A stretch of 33,617 nt of DNA, taken from the NCBI GenBank assembly GCA_026627155.1, contig JAPNUJ010000016.1:6427-40043 (forward strand), given 5' to 3'. The translations under genes were made by a program, and so were the position numbers. Origin of the DNA: Bacillota bacterium (GTDB lineage: Bacteria; Bacillota; Bacilli; Alicyclobacillales; SLC66). Shown here piece after piece: positions 31,423 through 33,617 of the stretch; position 1 is the first letter of the stretch, and every line of letters starts with the position of its first letter. The notes beneath the pieces are model-generated. The model ran no database searches, was not told where the DNA came from, and was given only the letters and a program-made list of their open reading frames with translations.

Positions 31423-32688
31423 TCAGCTGTACTGCGCCACCACCCGGGTCCTGTTGTTGACGTACTTGTCAGCCGCCATGGCCGCGATCGCTCCGTCGGC
31501 CGCCGCTACGACCGCCTGCTTGACTGGTGTGCGTCTGGCATCACCGCCCGCAAACACCCCCGCGACATTCGTCCGCAAATACTCGTCCACCAGCACAAAG
31601 CCCGCGTCATCCTTCGCAATGACATCACCCAAAAAGTCCGTGCCCGGTCGATTGCCCGACAGGTAAATGAACACGCCGTCCAAAAGCACCTCCCGTTCCT
31701 TGTCCGTCGTGCGGACGACGATGCCGCGCAGCCTGTCCACACCCGTCACCTCTTTGAGCACCGTCCCTTTGTGCACATGCACGTGGGACAATCCTTCAAG
31801 AGGATGGAACTCCGCATCCTGCGACCATTCCTTGCCCGGCACAAAGACATGAACTTCCCGCGCAAAGCGCGCCAACTGAATCGCATCCTCCGCCGCCTCC
31901 GCGTTGTCTCCGACAACCGCGACCGTCCGGTCTTGGAAGAACGCGGCGTCACAGGTAGCGCAGTAGCTTACGCCCCGGCCTTCAAACCGTTCTTCCCCCG
32001 GCACTTTGGTGGCTCTTCCCCGCGAACCGACGGCCACAAACACAGATTTCGTGCGTACCGTTCCTTCCGGCAAGGTGACCGTCTTGACTTCACCCGTCAT
32101 GTGCAGGCTCATGATGTTTGACCGTACGAATGTCGCCCCAAACTGGCTCGCTTGCCGCCGCATCAGCGTGAGGAGTTCAAGTCCAGACACCTCGCCCAAT
32201 ACGCCCGGGTAGTTTGCAATTTTATGAGTGAGCGCCAGGGCGCCCGCCGTCGGTGACTTATCGATGACCAGGGTCTTCAGACGCGATCGCGCCGCGTAGA
32301 CCGCCGCTGACGAGCCGGCTGGCCCCCCGCCGATGACGACCAAATCATACAAGGGCTCCAGCACATCGGCCGATAGCGGGGTAAACACGCTCTCCGCCTC
32401 TGTCTCCTCGCTTAGCGCCAGGGCCGCCTCTGGACCAGGTTCTTTCGCCTGCAAGAGGCCAAGCTCATCCAGTTTCTTTTTCATCGCATTGGGTCGATAG
32501 CCGATGATCGGCGTCTCGCCGAGAAACGTCACGGGCACTGAGTAGATGCCCTTGGCGTGAAGGTCTTCAAAAAAGGCCTCATTCTCCGTCACGTTGCGCT
32601 CTTCAAACGCCAGGCCCCAATTGGCCAGGTCCCCTTTGATCTTTTTGCAGTACTCGCACCCCGTACTCGAATAAACTACGATCTCCAT
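31423..32688 (-). CDS. glutaredoxin - thioredoxin reductase-like fusion
   Basis: 421-residue two-domain redox protein. Residues 1-77 are a glutaredoxin/NrdH-like domain with C11-E-Y-C14 and the cis-Pro segment IYSVPVTF. An Ala/Glu-rich linker (about 78-112) leads to a thioredoxin-reductase module (113-421): FAD-binding VVIGGGPAGSSAAVYAAR, the active disulphide C243-A-T-C246, a second nucleotide site VVGDNAEAAEDA (about 258-269), and C-terminal GVFAGGDARR. Where NADPH-dependent reductases have HRRxxxRA the sequence is VFVPGKEWSQ, so the donor may be NADH or a flavodoxin/ferredoxin-type partner. ATG 32688 follows AAGGGGG. A self-contained reductase whose glutaredoxin arm is reduced in cis is inferred. 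Lies 40 bases after lipA. Confidence 0.85.
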   Translation of the reverse strand: MEIVVYSSTGCEYCKKIKGDLANWGLAFEERNVTENEAFFEDLHAKGIYSVPVTFLGETPIIGYRPNAMKKKLDELGLLQAKEPGPEAALALSEETEAESVFTPLSADVLEPLYDLVVIGGGPAGSSAAVYAARSRLKTLVIDKSPTAGALALTHKIANYPGVLGEVSGLELLTLMRRQASQFGATFVRSNIMSLHMTGEVKTVTLPEGTVRTKSVFVAVGSRGRATKVPGEERFEGRGVSYCATCDAAFFQDRTVAVVGDNAEAAEDAIQLARFAREVHVFVPGKEWSQDAEFHPLEGLSHVHVHKGTVLKEVTGVDRLRGIVVRTTDKEREVLLDGVFIYLSGNRPGTDFLGDVIAKDDAGFVLVDEYLRTNVAGVFAGGDARRTPVKQAVVAAADGAIAAMAADKYVNNRTRVVAQYS

Positions 32689-32728
32689 CCAACCGCCCCC
32701 TTCTTTCATTGCACCACCCTACATCAGC

Positions 32729-33617
32729 CTACATCGCCCCTTGCGCCTGTTCGTGCGCATGATAGGAACTGCGCACCAGTGGACCGGACTCGACGTGCAA
32801 AAAACCGCGGCTCTTTCCTTCCTTGCGAAGCAGCGAAAATTCTTCCGGCGTATAGTATCGCTCCACACGCAGATGTCGACGGGTCGGCTGCAAATATTGA
32901 CCAATCGTCATGATCGCCGTGCCCACGGCCCGCAAATCATCCATCGTCTCCAAAATCTCGTCCCAGTTTTCCCCGACTCCGAGCATGATACTCGATTTGG
33001 TGGGAATCTCCGGCCGCCAACTTTTCGACCGCTGCAACAGTTCCAGCGAGCGCTCGTACTTCGCTTTGGAACGAACACGGTCCGACAGGCGTCTCACAGT
33101 TTCGATATTGTGGTTAAGAATATCTGGGCTGGCGTCCAAAACCGTGGCCAACGATTCCGGCCGCCCCATGAAATCGGGAATCAGGACCTCCACTTTGCAC
33201 TCCGGACTCGCCTCGCGAATGGCGCGAATCGTCGCGGCAAAAACCGCGGCTCCGCCGTCCTCCAAATCGTCCCGTGCGACCGACGTCACGACCACGTGGC
33301 GCAGACCCATTTTCACCGTCGCGTCAGCCACCCGCTCCGGCTCGGCCAAGTCCAGTTCGGTCGGCTTGCCCGCCGTCACCGCGCAAAATCGACAGGCTCG
33401 AGTGCAGACGTTGCCCAGGATCATAAAGGTGGCCGTCCGGTGCGCCCAGCACTCATAGATGTTGGGACAGCGCGCCTCTTCGCACACGGTGTGAAGACCG
33501 TCCGTGCGCATGATCTTCTTCAGGTCTTGGAAGTCACTCCCCGTGCGCAACTGGATCTTCAGCCAATCCGGCCGCCGCAGCGGTCGACGATCATCGTTCT
33601 GCGTGTCAACTTGTGCC
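32729..33617 (-). CDS. lipA: lipoyl synthase (partial, N-terminus off right edge)
   Basis: Radical-SAM enzyme that inserts two sulphurs into octanoyl groups on E2 and H proteins. Both cluster motifs are visible: the auxiliary [12 protein letters not shown] (C-x4-C-x5-C) and the radical-SAM CTRACRFC (C-x3-C-x2-C). Also present are [39 protein letters not shown] and [12 protein letters not shown]. The frame is open to the window edge and begins before [10 protein letters not shown], so only a handful of N-terminal residues should be missing from the usual ~300. Followed by the glutaredoxin-reductase fusion on the same strand. Confidence 0.95.
   Translation of the reverse strand, partial: AQVDTQNDDRRPLRRPDWLKIQLRTGSDFQDLKKIMRTDGLHTVCEEARCPNIYECWAHRTATFMILGNVCTRACRFCAVTAGKPTELDLAEPERVADATVKMGLRHVVVTSVARDDLEDGGAAVFAATIRAIREASPECKVEVLIPDFMGRPESLATVLDASPDILNHNIETVRRLSDRVRSKAKYERSLELLQRSKSWRPEIPTKSSIMLGVGENWDEILETMDDLRAVGTAIMTIGQYLQPTRRHLRVERYYTPEEFSLLRKEGKSRGFLHVESGPLVRSSYHAHEQAQGAM

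Overview
The window looks like chromosome of a spore-forming, fairly GC-rich member of the Bacillota, most like Alicyclobacillaceae. Reasons: GerPA-type spore coat/germination proteins, a YfhH (DUF1811) protein, a FadN-type beta-oxidation protein, strong AGGAGG-type ribosome sites with many GTG and TTG starts, a CcpA-type cre box and a parS-like site. This placement is inferred from protein families, not from a search. I saw no rRNA, tRNA, CRISPR array, insertion sequence or prophage gene.

Layout. 1-849 (-): front part of a fadN-like 3-hydroxyacyl-CoA dehydrogenase, running off the left edge. 1104-2443: divergent D-amino-acid transaminase (-) and HIT hydrolase (+). 2452-4772 (-): envelope cluster of a PLD-like lipoprotein, a PAP2 phosphatase and a cupredoxin-fold protein that has lost its copper ligands. 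4996-9622 (-): probable operon MazG-like / galU / ABC-class ATPase (COG3044) / serine hydrolase / two tandem GerPA-like proteins, closed by a clear intrinsic terminator. 9698-10024 (+): yfhH. 10126-14491 (-): homogentisate (tyrosine) catabolism, hppD - FAH - hmgA, followed by a peptidoglycan-binding-domain protein and an unknown protein; its leader carries a promoter, a hairpin and a perfect cre box. 14676-18890 (-): response regulator, histidine kinase, ispH and proline dehydrogenase. 19053-20249 (+): membrane-anchored beta-lactamase-fold protein lacking the catalytic motifs. 20275-22130 (-): nicotinate phosphoribosyltransferase coupled to an inositol-monophosphatase remnant. 22224-28882: histidine catabolism, with hutI and hutU (-) divergent from an M20 amidase, a HutF-like deiminase and an MscS channel (+). 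29008-33617: CpsB/YwqE-type phosphatase, glutamyl-Q tRNA(Asp) synthetase, GNAT acetyltransferase, a glutaredoxin-thioredoxin reductase fusion, and lipA running off the right edge.

Functionally much of the window breaks down carbon and nitrogen sources (fatty acids, tyrosine, proline, histidine), set among housekeeping genes (ispH, pncB, galU, gluQ, lipA) and spore or envelope genes. The tyrosine operon appears to be under carbon catabolite control.

The points most worth following are: the catalytically dead beta-lactamase-fold membrane protein next to a two-component system; the parS-like site; the apparent HutF plus M20-amidase route for histidine, whose amidase seems to start at ATC; the glutaredoxin-reductase fusion lacking the usual NADPH-phosphate motif; and the operon linking a COG3044 ATPase to spore-coat proteins.
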